Below, piece after piece: positions 40,810 through 49,639 of a stretch of 64,000 nucleotides of DNA (the stretch's first letter is position 1; every line of letters begins with the position of its first letter). The notes beneath the pieces were generated by a model. The model was not told the origin of the DNA, made no database searches, and worked only from the letters and a program-made list of their open reading frames with translations. Source of the stretch: Mesorhizobium sp. M7A.F.Ca.US.008.03.1.1 (GTDB lineage: Bacteria > Pseudomonadota > Alphaproteobacteria > Rhizobiales > Rhizobiaceae). The stretch is taken from positions 124,001 to 188,000 of the forward strand of contig NZ_RZRU01000003.1 of NCBI RefSeq assembly GCF_003997495.1. Reading direction: 5' to 3'. A program made the translations under genes and the position numbers.

Positions 40810-42090
40810 ATGGATTTCGACCTTATCGTTCGCGGCGGCACGCTGCCTGATGGCAGGGTTGCCGACATCGGCATCAGCGGTGAGACGATCGCGGCGATCG
40901 AACCCACTCTGCGGAGATCCGCGCGGACCGAGGTCGACGCCCGTGGCAATCTGGTCTCGCCGCCCTTCGTCGATCCGCATTTCCACATGGACGCGACGCT
41001 CTCCTACGGCATTCCGCGCATCAACGCGTCGGGTACGCTGCTCGAAGGCATTTCGCTGTGGGGTGAGTTGAAGCCGCTTTTGACGCATGAGGCGGTGCGT
41101 GATCGCGCATTGGCCTATTGCGACTGGGCGGTGTCGATGGGCCTGCTCGCCATCCGCACCCATGTCGATGTCTGCGACGACCGCTTGCTGGCGGTCGAGG
41201 CGCTGCTCGAGGTCAAGAAGACGGTCGCTCCCTATATCGACCTGCAACTGGTCGCCTTCCCGCAGGACGGGTTTTATCGCTCGCCGACGGCACGGGAAAA
41301 CACCATCCGCGCGCTCGACATGGGCATCGACATTGTCGGCGGCATTCCGCATTTCGAGCGCACCATGGCCGACGGCACGCGCTCGGTAACGGAGCTGTGC
41401 GAGATCGCGGCCAAACGCGGCCTGATGGTCGACCTGCATTGCGACGAGACCGACGACCCGCTGTCGCGCCATATCGAGCAGCTTGCCTATGAAACGCAGC
41501 GCCTTGGCCTGCAGGGCAAGGTCGCCGGTTCGCACCTCACCTCGATGCATTCGATGGACAATTACTACGTCTCGAAGCTGCTGCCGCTGATCGCCGAGGC
41601 CGGCGTCTCGGTCATTCCCAATCCGCTGATCAACATCATGCTGCAGGGCCGCCACGACACCTTCCCGAAGCGCCGCGGCCTGACTCGGGTCAAGGAAATG
41701 CTGGCGCTCGGCATTCGCGTCGGCTGGGGCCAGGATTGCGTGCTCGATCCCTGGTATTCGCTGGGCACCGCCGACATGCTCGATGTCGCCTTTATGGGTC
41801 TGCACGTCGCCCAGATGTCGAGCGCGGCCGAGATGGCGCGCTGCTTCGACATGGTCACCAACGTCAATGCCGCGATCATGGGGCTCGATCATCTCGGCCT
41901 GGCGGTCGGCAAGCGCGCCAGCCTGGTCGTCCTCGATGCCGGCAATCCGGTCGAAGCCCTGCGGCTGCGCGCCGAGCGCCTGTGCGTCATCGCCAGGGGC
42001 AAGGTGGTGGCGGAGCGGACGAAGCAGGAAACCAGGCTGTCCATCGACGGAAGGCCGGGAATGGTGAACCGGCGGCACATATCCAGCTAG
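40810..42090 (+). CDS. Cytosine deaminase-like amidohydrolase
   Basis: The 426-residue metal-dependent hydrolase has ligands His57 and His59 (DPHFHMD), a His in VDLHCDETDD with the catalytic Glu after it, a His in GSHLTSMHS, and an Asp in GQDCVLDPWYSLG. The last two motifs resemble CodA, so deamination of a cyclic amide or pyrimidine is likely, though N-isopropylammelide or creatinine deaminases are alternatives. A DMT transporter follows 106 bp later. Confidence 0.9.
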   Translation: MDFDLIVRGGTLPDGRVADIGISGETIAAIEPTLRRSARTEVDARGNLVSPPFVDPHFHMDATLSYGIPRINASGTLLEGISLWGELKPLLTHEAVRDRALAYCDWAVSMGLLAIRTHVDVCDDRLLAVEALLEVKKTVAPYIDLQLVAFPQDGFYRSPTARENTIRALDMGIDIVGGIPHFERTMADGTRSVTELCEIAAKRGLMVDLHCDETDDPLSRHIEQLAYETQRLGLQGKVAGSHLTSMHSMDNYYVSKLLPLIAEAGVSVIPNPLINIMLQGRHDTFPKRRGLTRVKEMLALGIRVGWGQDCVLDPWYSLGTADMLDVAFMGLHVAQMSSAAEMARCFDMVTNVNAAIMGLDHLGLAVGKRASLVVLDAGNPVEALRLRAERLCVIARGKVVAERTKQETRLSIDGRPGMVNRRHISS

Positions 42091-42196
42091 ATACAGCCGA
42101 TTCCCGGCGCTGGTCTTACCATTGCCCCGAATTCTCCTCGTCAAAGCAGCCACTTCCGTCTACGACGCGGCTTATCAGGGAGGAATCGGGATCGGC

Positions 42197-43120
42197 ATGA
42201 CGCAGCCCGTGGCGCAGAATTCAACGATCAGGAATGTGCTTTTGGCTGGCATTCTGCTGATGTTGGCCGGCGACTTCCTGTTTGCGCTGAACGACGCCAT
42301 GGGCAAATGGCTGGTCGCCAGCTTCTCCGTCGGCCAGGTGGTGCTGATCCGCTCTATTGGCGCCTTCTTCGTGCTCGGCCCGATGATCGCCAATCAGGGC
42401 CCGGCCAAGCTGTTTCGCATGGAACGCCTGGAGCTGCAGCTGCTGCGGGTGGTGATGACCACGCTCGACACCGCGCTCTTCTATGCCGCCGTGGTCTATC
42501 TGCCGCTTGCCGATGTGATGAGTTTCTACATGGCCGGGCCGATCTACGTCGCGGCACTCTCGCACCTCTTGCTTGGCGAAAAGGTCGGCTGGCGCCGCTG
42601 GATGGCGATCCTGCTCGGCTTCTGCGGTGTGCTGATCATGCTGAAACCGTCCTCGGCGGCGTTCTCGCTGTCATCGGGCTTTGCGCTGGTGGGCAGTATC
42701 TCCTTCGCCTTCGCTATCATCCTCAACCGCCGGCTGCGCGGCACCAGCGACACCAATCTGGTGACATGGCAGACCATCGGCACACTGCTGGTCGGCGGCG
42801 TGCTGAGCATCGGCGCCTGGCAGACGCCGTCGGCGCTCGATCTCGGCGCCATGCTGCTGCTCGGCATCGTCTCCTGCGGCGCGCATCTGATGATCACCAG
42901 GGCGCTCAAGCTGGCGCCGGCCTCGACGCTGGCGCCGCTGCACTACACGCTGCTGCTGTGGGCGGTAGTCTTCGGGCTGGTATTCTTCGGCGACGTTCCC
43001 GGTCCGCGCATCCTGATCGGCTCGGCCATCGTCGTTCTCGCCGGCCTGTTCATCTTCCACCGCCAGAAAGTGGTCGAGACCACGGTGCCGCCCGAAAACG
43101 TTCCGAAGGGCGTGAATTAA
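42197..43120 (+). CDS. EamA/DMT family permease
   Basis: The 307-residue membrane protein has ten predicted helices in two EamA repeats (LLMLAGDFLFALNDAMGKWL, then a second repeat from about residue 160). It probably exports or imports a small metabolite. The ATG at 42197 has GGGATC nearby; the 25 in-frame residues upstream are not hydrophobic and are rejected. It may be cotranscribed with the amidohydrolase. Confidence 0.9.
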   Translation: MTQPVAQNSTIRNVLLAGILLMLAGDFLFALNDAMGKWLVASFSVGQVVLIRSIGAFFVLGPMIANQGPAKLFRMERLELQLLRVVMTTLDTALFYAAVVYLPLADVMSFYMAGPIYVAALSHLLLGEKVGWRRWMAILLGFCGVLIMLKPSSAAFSLSSGFALVGSISFAFAIILNRRLRGTSDTNLVTWQTIGTLLVGGVLSIGAWQTPSALDLGAMLLLGIVSCGAHLMITRALKLAPASTLAPLHYTLLLWAVVFGLVFFGDVPGPRILIGSAIVVLAGLFIFHRQKVVETTVPPENVPKGVN

Positions 43121-43200
43121 TGCATGTCGCCCAAAAGTGACCTCGGTTTTGGGAGAACGACATGCATAAAAACAAAGATCTAAATCGCGTCGCCTGAATC
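43119..43200. repeat. Dispersed palindromic repeat with ATGCATGTCG ends
   Basis: TGCATGTCG..CCAAAA (43121-43136) is mirrored by TTTTGGG..CGACATGCA (43147-43167), followed by an A-rich stretch and AAAGATCTAAATCGCGTCG. I recognise this as a common rhizobial intergenic repeat. It lies between the convergent permease and kinase genes and may serve as a terminator. Confidence 0.55.
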
Positions 43201-43221
43201 CGTTCAAACGTGACGCGCGGC

Positions 43222-44124
43222 TCACCCCCGGCGGATCGCCGTCAGATGCCGTGAAAACTCGGACGTCTCCATCAGCGCCTTGCAGCGCGCGAAACGGCCA
43301 TCGGCATAAGCGCGAAAATCATCGACTGGATTGTTGTTGGCGAGCTGGATCAGTCCCCACAGCGTCCACAACAGATCGCACATTGCCTTGTAGATGACGA
43401 TGCGGCCGCGCTCCGCCGGCCTCGCTTCGCCGCCGAAATAGGTGCGCATCATCTCTTCATCCTGCGCCGTGTCGAATTTGCCTTCTACGGAGAGGTCGCC
43501 AAGGTCCCAGAGCGGATCGTTCATGCCCGAATATTCCCAGTCGACGATCCACATCCGCTCGCCCGTATCGAGAAAATTCTCGCACAGCGGATCGCAGTGA
43601 CAGGCGACGAGCGGCAAGGCGTGTGCGGCCAGCGCCGACCGCACTGTCTCAGCGTTGCGCACCACGTCATGATAGCCGGCGGGCAGGACGATCTCCTTGG
43701 TGGACAGCACCTTGAGATAGTCGTCGATCATCGCAAACAGCTCGAAGCGGAAGGGAAACACCGCGCCCGAATTGTGCAGCTTGCGAAAGGCCTCGCTGGC
43801 GCGGGCTGGACTGCCCGGCCGTGTCCGGAATTTCTCCGGCGACATGGTTTCGGCGCCGGCGATATAGCGTGTCACCATCACCCCGGTGCCGGCATCGAAA
43901 TGCAGCACCTCGGGGCTCACCCCTGCTTTTGCCGCTTCGCGCGCTGCCACCGCTTCGTTGGCCCGGTTGATGTATTCCTCGGTGCCCTTGCCGGGAATGC
44001 GCAGGCAGAAGTCGCCGGCCTTGAAGACGAGATTGGTGAGGCCGCCCAGCCGTTCCAGCGGACCGCTGTAGCCGGCCAGCATGGGAATGGCGTCCAGTGC
44101 CGCACGCGCCTCGTCTGTCACCAT
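43222..44124 (-). CDS. Choline/ethanolamine kinase-like phosphotransferase (copy 1)
   Basis: The 300-residue protein-kinase-like fold has a nucleotide-binding start (LERLGGLTNLVFKAGDFCLR), the Brenner-type catalytic loop ACHCDPLCENFLD (HxDxxxxN) and metal motif IVDWEYSG. These match choline and ethanolamine kinases better than aminoglycoside kinases. It should phosphorylate a small amino alcohol. It is divergent from the methyltransferase, with about 100 bp between starts. Confidence 0.87.
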   Translation of the reverse strand: MVTDEARAALDAIPMLAGYSGPLERLGGLTNLVFKAGDFCLRIPGKGTEEYINRANEAVAAREAAKAGVSPEVLHFDAGTGVMVTRYIAGAETMSPEKFRTRPGSPARASEAFRKLHNSGAVFPFRFELFAMIDDYLKVLSTKEIVLPAGYHDVVRNAETVRSALAAHALPLVACHCDPLCENFLDTGERMWIVDWEYSGMNDPLWDLGDLSVEGKFDTAQDEEMMRTYFGGEARPAERGRIVIYKAMCDLLWTLWGLIQLANNNPVDDFRAYADGRFARCKALMETSEFSRHLTAIRRG

Positions 44125-44225
44125 GCCTGCGCCCCCATGCTGTTATTTGTCGCAGCGACGGTTCCACAATTTTCGCGCTTTGGCTATCATCACTGCGAGA
44201 TCAAAAATTGGCGGACTGGATAAAA

Positions 44226-44858
44226 GTGGCGGACAGCAAACATCAGGGCGCGCTTGGCGCGGCCTATGCGGCAAAGCGGCCAGAAGAGGTGGCCGCACTC
44301 TATGACCGCTGGTCGGAAACCTATGACGCCGACATGTCGGCCGCCGGCTATCGCCATCCGACGATCTGCCTTGCGCTGCTGGCCCGCCATCTGCCGCGCG
44401 GGGCCGCACCGCTGCTCGATGCCGGGGCCGGCACCGGTCTCATCGGCGAATGGCTTGATATTGCTGGTTACCCGCAAGTCGAGGCGCTCGATATTTCACA
44501 AGGCATGCTGGACCAGGCGGCCCGCAAGGGCGTCTATTCCGCGCTCCATTGCCTGGCGCTGGGCGGTCATCTGCCCTTTGCCGATGATGTCTATGCCGGG
44601 GTGATCTCGGCCGGCGTCTTCACATCGGGTCACGTCGGCATCGAGGGGCTGGACGAACTGATCCGCATCTGCCGGCCGGGTGGCATCATCGTGCTGACGG
44701 TCAAGAACACGCTGTGGGATGCCGGCTTTGCCGCGCGCATCACCGAACTCGAGGTGCAAGGCCTCTTCACTCGCGTCGAGGAAACGCGCCCTTACGTCTC
44801 GATGCCGGGCGAGGCCGACACCGTGCCCAGCCGCGGTCTCGCTTTGCGCGTGAACTAA
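44226..44858 (+). CDS. Class I SAM-dependent methyltransferase
   Basis: The 210-residue Rossmann methyltransferase has motif I LLDAGAGTGLIGEWL and post-I VEALDISQGML. The substrate is unknown. The start is a GTG at 44226 with GGATAAAA just upstream, giving MADSKHQGALGAAYAAKRPEEVA; a TTG at 44208 is an alternative. An upstream in-frame extension would overlap the kinase gene. Its stop lies one base from the stop of the convergent dehydrogenase. Confidence 0.86.
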   Translation: MADSKHQGALGAAYAAKRPEEVAALYDRWSETYDADMSAAGYRHPTICLALLARHLPRGAAPLLDAGAGTGLIGEWLDIAGYPQVEALDISQGMLDQAARKGVYSALHCLALGGHLPFADDVYAGVISAGVFTSGHVGIEGLDELIRICRPGGIIVLTVKNTLWDAGFAARITELEVQGLFTRVEETRPYVSMPGEADTVPSRGLALRVN

Positions 44859-44859
44859 A

Positions 44860-47313
44860 CTAGGCTTTTACTCTCTCCGCTGCCGGGTCGTACATCGGCT
44901 CGAGATGGATCTTTGCCGGCGTGCGTTCCATAGCCACCACCAGCTCATAGTCGCCCGAGGTGAGGAAATCGTCGCTGATCCCATCGGCGTTGCGCACATA
45001 GCCGTAGCCGATGGTCTTGCCCAGCGTGTAGCCATAACCGCCGCTGCTGAGATAACCGACCGGATCGCCATTGCGCAGGATGGTTTCGCGACCGAGCAGC
45101 ACGATCTCGGGATCGTCGACCGTGAAGCCGGCGAAGCGTTTCTTCAGTGCCGCGCCGTTGGTCTTCTCCAGCGCGCGCCGTCCGATGAAATCCGTGTTCT
45201 TGCGCAGCTTGACAGCCCAGCCGAGGCCGGCTTCCTGCGGCGTGTCGTTGGGCGTGATGTCGGAGCCCCAGGCACGATAGCCCTTTTCCAGTCGCAGCGA
45301 TTCCAGTGCCCGATAGCCGACCGGCCGGATGTCGTGCTTTGTGCCTGCCGCCATCAGCGCGTCGAAGACTTCGCCGGTGGCGGCGATCGGCACATGCAGT
45401 TCCCAGCCGAGTTCGCCGACATAGGTGACGCGTAGCGCCCGAACCGTGTGGCTGGCGATGGCAATCTCGCGCACATGGCCGAACGGGAAGCTCACGTTCG
45501 ACACGTCGGCTTCGGTCACGGCCGAAAGCACGTCGCGCGCCCGAGGACCCATCAGCGACAGCGTGCCGAAATCCTCGGTGACGTCGACAAGCCTGGCATC
45601 GAGCCCTTCGCCGATATGGTCGCCGATCCACGAGCAATCATGCGTGCGGAAACCTGTGCCGGTAACGATGTAGAACTTCTCTTCGGCCAGCCGCGCCACG
45701 GTCAGATCGGCTTCGATGCCGCCGCGCGTGTTGAGAAGCTGCGTGTAGGTCAGCCGGCCGACCGGCTTGCTGACGTCGTTGGCGCAGACCCAGTCCAGCG
45801 CCTTCAGCGCATCGGGCCCGCTCAGCTCGTATTTGCCGAAGGAGGATTGATCGAAGATGCCGACTTTTTCGCGCACATGCCGGTGTTCGTCGCCGACCGC
45901 CGCAAACCAGTTCTGCCGGCCCATCGAATAGATGTCCTGCGGCTCGACGCCTTCGGGCGCGAACCAGTTCGGCCGCTCCCAGCCGAGCTTCGAGCCGAAC
46001 ACGGCGCGCTGCTGTTTCAGCCGCTCGTACAGCGGCGAGACTATGCGCGGCCGCCCACTGGCGTACTCTTCATGCGGAAAGCCGATCGTATAGTGCTTGC
46101 CATAGGCCTCCAGCGTGCGGTCGCAGACCCATTGACGGTCGCGGTGCAGGTTGGAAAAGCGCCTGATGTCGACCACCCACAGGTCGAGCGGTGCTTCGCC
46201 ATCGACCACCCACTGCGCCAGCACCCAGCCGGCGCCGCCGCCCGAGGCGATGCCGAAGGCGTTGAAGCCGGCGCCGACAAACATGTTGGCGCATTCGGGC
46301 GCTGTGCCGAGAATGAAATTGCCGTCGGGCGTAAAACTCTCCGGCCCGTTGATCATCTGCTTGACGCCGACGGTTTCCAGCGCCGGCACGCGCGCGATCG
46401 CTTGCATCATGTGCTGCTCGAAATGGTCGTAATCGTCGTCGAACAGCCTGAATTCCAAATCATCGGGAACGTCGCCGCCGGGGAGACCAGTCGTCCAGGC
46501 CTGCGGGTTCGGCTCATAGCCGCCCATCACCAGCCCGCCGACCTCTTCCTTGAAATAGGTGCGCCGATCCGGATCGCGGATGGTCGGCGCGTCGGTCGCC
46601 AGCCCGTCGATCTTCTCGGTAACAATGTACTGGTGCTTCACCGGCTGCAGCGGCACGTTGATGCCGGCCATGGCGCCGACCTGCCGCGCCCATTGGCCGG
46701 TGCAGTTGACCACCTTGTCGCAAGCAATGTCGCCCTTGTTGGTCTTCACCGCCGTGATGCGGCCGTCCTTCATCTCGAAGCCGGTGACGCGGACATCCTC
46801 GAACAGTTTGGCGCCATGCATGCGCGCGCCCTTGGCCAGCGACTGCGTGATGTCGGAAGGGCTTGCCTGGCCATCGGTCGGCAGCCAGGAAGCGCCGACG
46901 AGGTCGCCGGTTTCCATGAGCGGCCACATCGCCTTGATTTCCGCCGGCGACAGCAATTGCATGTCCATGCCGAAGCTTTTCGCCGTCGTCGCCAGCCTTT
47001 TGTACTCGGTCCAGCGGTCGGCACTGGTGGCGAGCCTGAGGCAGCCGGTCATCTTCCAGCCGGTGGCGAGGCCGGTTTCGGCCTCGAGCCCCTTGTAGAG
47101 GTCGACGGAGTATTTCAGCACGCGGGTGATCGAGGCCGACGAGCGCAGCTGGCCGACCAGGCCGGCCGCATGCCAGGTCGAGCCCGAGGTCAGCTTGCCC
47201 TGCTCGAGCAGCACCACGTCAGCCTTGTGGTCGCGCGCCAGATGATAGGCCGTCGAACAGCCGATGATGCCGCCGCCGATGACGACGATGGCGGCCTGGC
47301 TCGGCAATGTCAT
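44860..47313 (-). CDS. Dimethylglycine/sarcosine dehydrogenase-like flavoprotein
   Basis: The 817-residue two-domain enzyme has an FAD amine-oxidase half (about 1-420; VVIGGGIIGCSTAYHLA, and GSTWHAAGL with His48 at the covalent flavin position of the family) and a C-terminal GcvT/aminomethyltransferase-like half that binds tetrahydrofolate (about 430-817; LSLMGPRARDVLSAV). It should demethylate an N-methyl amine and pass the one-carbon unit to folate. The ATG at 47313 overlaps the upstream kinase stop by four bases (ATGA). Confidence 0.92.
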   Translation of the reverse strand: MTLPSQAAIVVIGGGIIGCSTAYHLARDHKADVVLLEQGKLTSGSTWHAAGLVGQLRSSASITRVLKYSVDLYKGLEAETGLATGWKMTGCLRLATSADRWTEYKRLATTAKSFGMDMQLLSPAEIKAMWPLMETGDLVGASWLPTDGQASPSDITQSLAKGARMHGAKLFEDVRVTGFEMKDGRITAVKTNKGDIACDKVVNCTGQWARQVGAMAGINVPLQPVKHQYIVTEKIDGLATDAPTIRDPDRRTYFKEEVGGLVMGGYEPNPQAWTTGLPGGDVPDDLEFRLFDDDYDHFEQHMMQAIARVPALETVGVKQMINGPESFTPDGNFILGTAPECANMFVGAGFNAFGIASGGGAGWVLAQWVVDGEAPLDLWVVDIRRFSNLHRDRQWVCDRTLEAYGKHYTIGFPHEEYASGRPRIVSPLYERLKQQRAVFGSKLGWERPNWFAPEGVEPQDIYSMGRQNWFAAVGDEHRHVREKVGIFDQSSFGKYELSGPDALKALDWVCANDVSKPVGRLTYTQLLNTRGGIEADLTVARLAEEKFYIVTGTGFRTHDCSWIGDHIGEGLDARLVDVTEDFGTLSLMGPRARDVLSAVTEADVSNVSFPFGHVREIAIASHTVRALRVTYVGELGWELHVPIAATGEVFDALMAAGTKHDIRPVGYRALESLRLEKGYRAWGSDITPNDTPQEAGLGWAVKLRKNTDFIGRRALEKTNGAALKKRFAGFTVDDPEIVLLGRETILRNGDPVGYLSSGGYGYTLGKTIGYGYVRNADGISDDFLTSGDYELVVAMERTPAKIHLEPMYDPAAERVKA

Positions 47314-48197
47314 GATTTCTGTATCCCGTACTTCGTTCTGTAGTTTTCCAGTGCCGCGTCGAGCCGGACGAGGTTTTCCTCGGTGTAGGCGACGTAGTCG
47401 ATGCCCGGCGCGTCGAGATAGAGCTCGGACACCATGCTCCACATCGCCTCGCGCAGCAGCGAGGCGCATTGCATGGCCGCGTGCGAACGGCGGATCGCCT
47501 CGTCCGGTTCCTTCATGAAGTAGGCGGTCAGGAAGGCGAAGGATTCCTCGTCGCTCATGCCGGCGTTGGAGGCGGCGCCTGCGAGGTCGAACATCGCCGT
47601 GTTGAAGCCGGCATATTCGAAGTCGATCAGCCACAGCCTGTTGCCGTCGTCGAGAATGTTGGCCGGCAGCAGATCATTGTGGCCAAAGACGATCGGCAGC
47701 AGTTTCTGCGCGCGCTCCAGTTCATCGGCCAGCGTCAGCAGGCGCGGCAAGTCGCTGCGCTTGCGGCTGCCGCCTTCTTCAAGCGTGCGCGCATAGTCGC
47801 GAATGACATGGAACACCCAGAACATGAAGCCGGCGCCCGAGACGTGATTCGGCATCTCCCGGTGAAAGGCGCGCATCAGAGCCGCGACGCGGCCGAGATT
47901 GGCGCGTACGTCCTCGGCGAGATAGGTCTTGGCGCCGAGAAACTCTGTGACCAGGATGCCCGGTTCGGCGTGGCGGACTGCTGGCGCGAAACCGGCGGCA
48001 TGCGCCGCCCGCGCCGTCATCACCTCGCGCTCGCGAAAGACATGGTGGAACGGATAGTCCTTGCCGAAGCGCACGACATGTCGTCCGGCCGCGTCCGTAA
48101 CCACATAATTGGCATTGCTCAGACCGCCGGGCAGCGGTGCGATCTCGATGCCACCGGTCCAGCAGGGCAGGGCGCGGATGCGATCTTCGGCGGTCAC
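47310..48197 (-). CDS. Choline kinase-like phosphotransferase (copy 2)
   Basis: The 295-residue protein has the choline-kinase pattern: PLPGGLSNANYVVTD for ATP, catalytic loop VFGHNDLLPANIL and metal motif LIDFEYAGFNTAMFDLA. It shares the fold of copy 1 at 43222 but little sequence. Start is GTG 48197 after AGGGATGATTCC; the 112 in-frame residues upstream correspond to a structured leader and are rejected. It is the first gene of the operon and is coupled to the dehydrogenase, so its product or substrate is probably linked to the same amine. Confidence 0.87.
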   Translation of the reverse strand: MTAEDRIRALPCWTGGIEIAPLPGGLSNANYVVTDAAGRHVVRFGKDYPFHHVFREREVMTARAAHAAGFAPAVRHAEPGILVTEFLGAKTYLAEDVRANLGRVAALMRAFHREMPNHVSGAGFMFWVFHVIRDYARTLEEGGSRKRSDLPRLLTLADELERAQKLLPIVFGHNDLLPANILDDGNRLWLIDFEYAGFNTAMFDLAGAASNAGMSDEESFAFLTAYFMKEPDEAIRRSHAAMQCASLLREAMWSMVSELYLDAPGIDYVAYTEENLVRLDAALENYRTKYGIQKS

Positions 48198-48274
48198 GGA
48201 ATCATCCCTGGTTTGCTGGGCTTCGACAAGGCGCCGTGAACAGCGCAGCGACGGCGGGGAGAAACGTAAATAAT

Positions 48275-48323
48275 CTCGTCGGTGCGGGACGCCAGGATCG
48301 GTATCCCGCACCGCACCGACGAG
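48275..48323 (-). promoter_or_regulatory. Strong hairpin in the kinase-dehydrogenase leader
   Basis: The arms 48275-48287 and 48311-48323 are perfect 13-bp inverted repeats. A shifted pairing (GGTGCGGGA/TCCCGCACC) competes with them. On the minus strand the stem is followed by the AT-rich ATTATTTACG. It lies within a leader of about 260 nt between the promoter at 48463-48491 and the GTG at 48197. It could be an attenuator or RNA switch, but I recognise no known class. Confidence 0.4.
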
Positions 48324-48462
48324 CCCCTTGGCCAGGTTTTTGAGCCCGGCATCCGCCCCCGCGGATCTGAAAATTCCTTGTACAGGCACGTTCCCAAACG
48401 GCCTGACCACTGAGTTGCGTCTCTGCCCCCAGTCGCAGATCTGAAGCCTGTTGATGTCCTTG

Positions 48463-48491
48463 ATTTCACGCCAGGGTTGCCCGCTTGTCAA
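48463..48491 (-). promoter_or_regulatory. Promoter for the kinase-dehydrogenase operon
   Basis: On the minus strand a perfect -35 TTGACA (48491-48486) is followed after 17 bp by TGAAAT (48468-48463). It lies in the 403-bp gap shared with the divergent DeoR gene, which is the likely regulator. Confidence 0.5.
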
Positions 48492-48601
48492 TAAAAAGGT
48501 GTGACTTTTTTTGGGTATTTTGCCCGAAAGCATAAGGTATTTCCTTTAAAAGCACTTGAATTACCTTAGAATCGGTCAGGAGCATCAGTTCGGGAAACCA
48601 G

Positions 48602-49378
48602 ATGGCCCAGTCCAAACGACACGGCGAGATCCTGCGGCTCCTGCAGGAAGAGGGCACCGTCACCATCGCCAGTCTGGCCGATCGGCTGGGCGTGTCGCTC
48701 GAGACGGTGCGCCGCGACGTCAAGCCACTGACTGGTGATGGCTCTGTCCTCAAGATGCATGGCGCCATCGGTCTGCCGTCGATGATCGGCGAAGCGCCGT
48801 TCGAGCGGCGCATGCGTGAGAACGCCGACGCCAAGCGCGTCATTGCCCGCATGGTCGCCGCCACCATCCGCGACGGGGAATCGATCATGCTCGACACCGG
48901 AACGACGACCTCGTTCCTTGCGCGTGAACTGCTCGGCCACCGGCGCCTGACGGTCGTCACCAATTCCTCGGACATCGCCCGCACGCTGGCCACCATCAAC
49001 GGCAATAAGGTCTATATGGCGGGCGGCGAGCTGCGCAGCGATTCCGGCGCTGCTTTCGGCGCCTCGGCGATCGATTTTGTCAGTCGCTTCTCGGTCAGCC
49101 CCGCCATCATTTCCACCGGGGGCGTCGACGCGGTGATGGGCGTCATGGATTTTGATCTGGATGAGGCCGAGTTCGCCCGCATGGTGCTGTCGCGCGGCCA
49201 GCGGTCCCTGGTCATCACCGATCACTCGAAATTCGGCCGTCTTGGTCTGGTCCAGGTCTGCGGCTTCGACAGCTTTTCCGAACTCGCCACCGACCGCTCG
49301 CCGCCGCACGACCTGGCTGCCGCCCTTGCACAGGCCGGCGCGCGGCTTAGCATCGCCGGCGAGGAAGCCGGGTTTTAG
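48602..49378 (+). CDS. DeoR family transcriptional regulator
   Basis: The 258-residue repressor has an N-terminal HTH (HGEILRLLQEEGTVTIASLA, then DRLGVSLETVRRDV) and a C-terminal DeoRC sensor domain (MLDTGTTTSFLARELLG, VTNSSDIARTLA). DeoR proteins usually sense phosphorylated sugars or related phosphates. It is divergent from the choline-kinase-like operon; a phosphorylated product of that kinase would be a fitting inducer, which is inference. GGGAAACC precedes the ATG. Confidence 0.92.
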   Translation: MAQSKRHGEILRLLQEEGTVTIASLADRLGVSLETVRRDVKPLTGDGSVLKMHGAIGLPSMIGEAPFERRMRENADAKRVIARMVAATIRDGESIMLDTGTTTSFLARELLGHRRLTVVTNSSDIARTLATINGNKVYMAGGELRSDSGAAFGASAIDFVSRFSVSPAIISTGGVDAVMGVMDFDLDEAEFARMVLSRGQRSLVITDHSKFGRLGLVQVCGFDSFSELATDRSPPHDLAAALAQAGARLSIAGEEAGF

Positions 49379-49544
49379 CCAAAGACCAGCGATTGGTGGG
49401 CGCAGACGCCCGCAAAGGTGCCACCGAACGATATTTGCGGATGTCGAATACGCTTCGTCCGCGCCGAGGCGCAATGTCCACGCAATCCATTCGCGGCAAA
49501 CAGAACCAATCGGTGCGCGATTCGCCTTGTGTGCCGGCGCCAAG

Positions 49545-49585
49545 GCGTCGGACCCGACATATGCAACAGATTTCGGGTCCGACGC
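49545..49585. repeat. 12-bp perfect inverted repeat, stand-alone hairpin
   Basis: GCGTCGGACCCG (49545-49556) is mirrored by CGGGTCCGACGC (49574-49585) with a 17-nt loop. There is no T tract. It sits in the 261-bp gap between DeoR and DedA genes and could stabilise or end the DeoR message; otherwise I see nothing in that gap. Confidence 0.45.
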
Positions 49586-49639
49586 TGACGGCAGCAAATG
49601 CCACGCCGACCGACCGAAGCGTTGGATCCAGGATGAAGG

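Noticed and set aside
48198..48533. 112-residue N-terminal extension of choline-kinase-like copy 2
   Set aside because: It covers the promoter and the hairpin leader, shows no kinase homology, and the GTG at 48197 has a good ribosome site.
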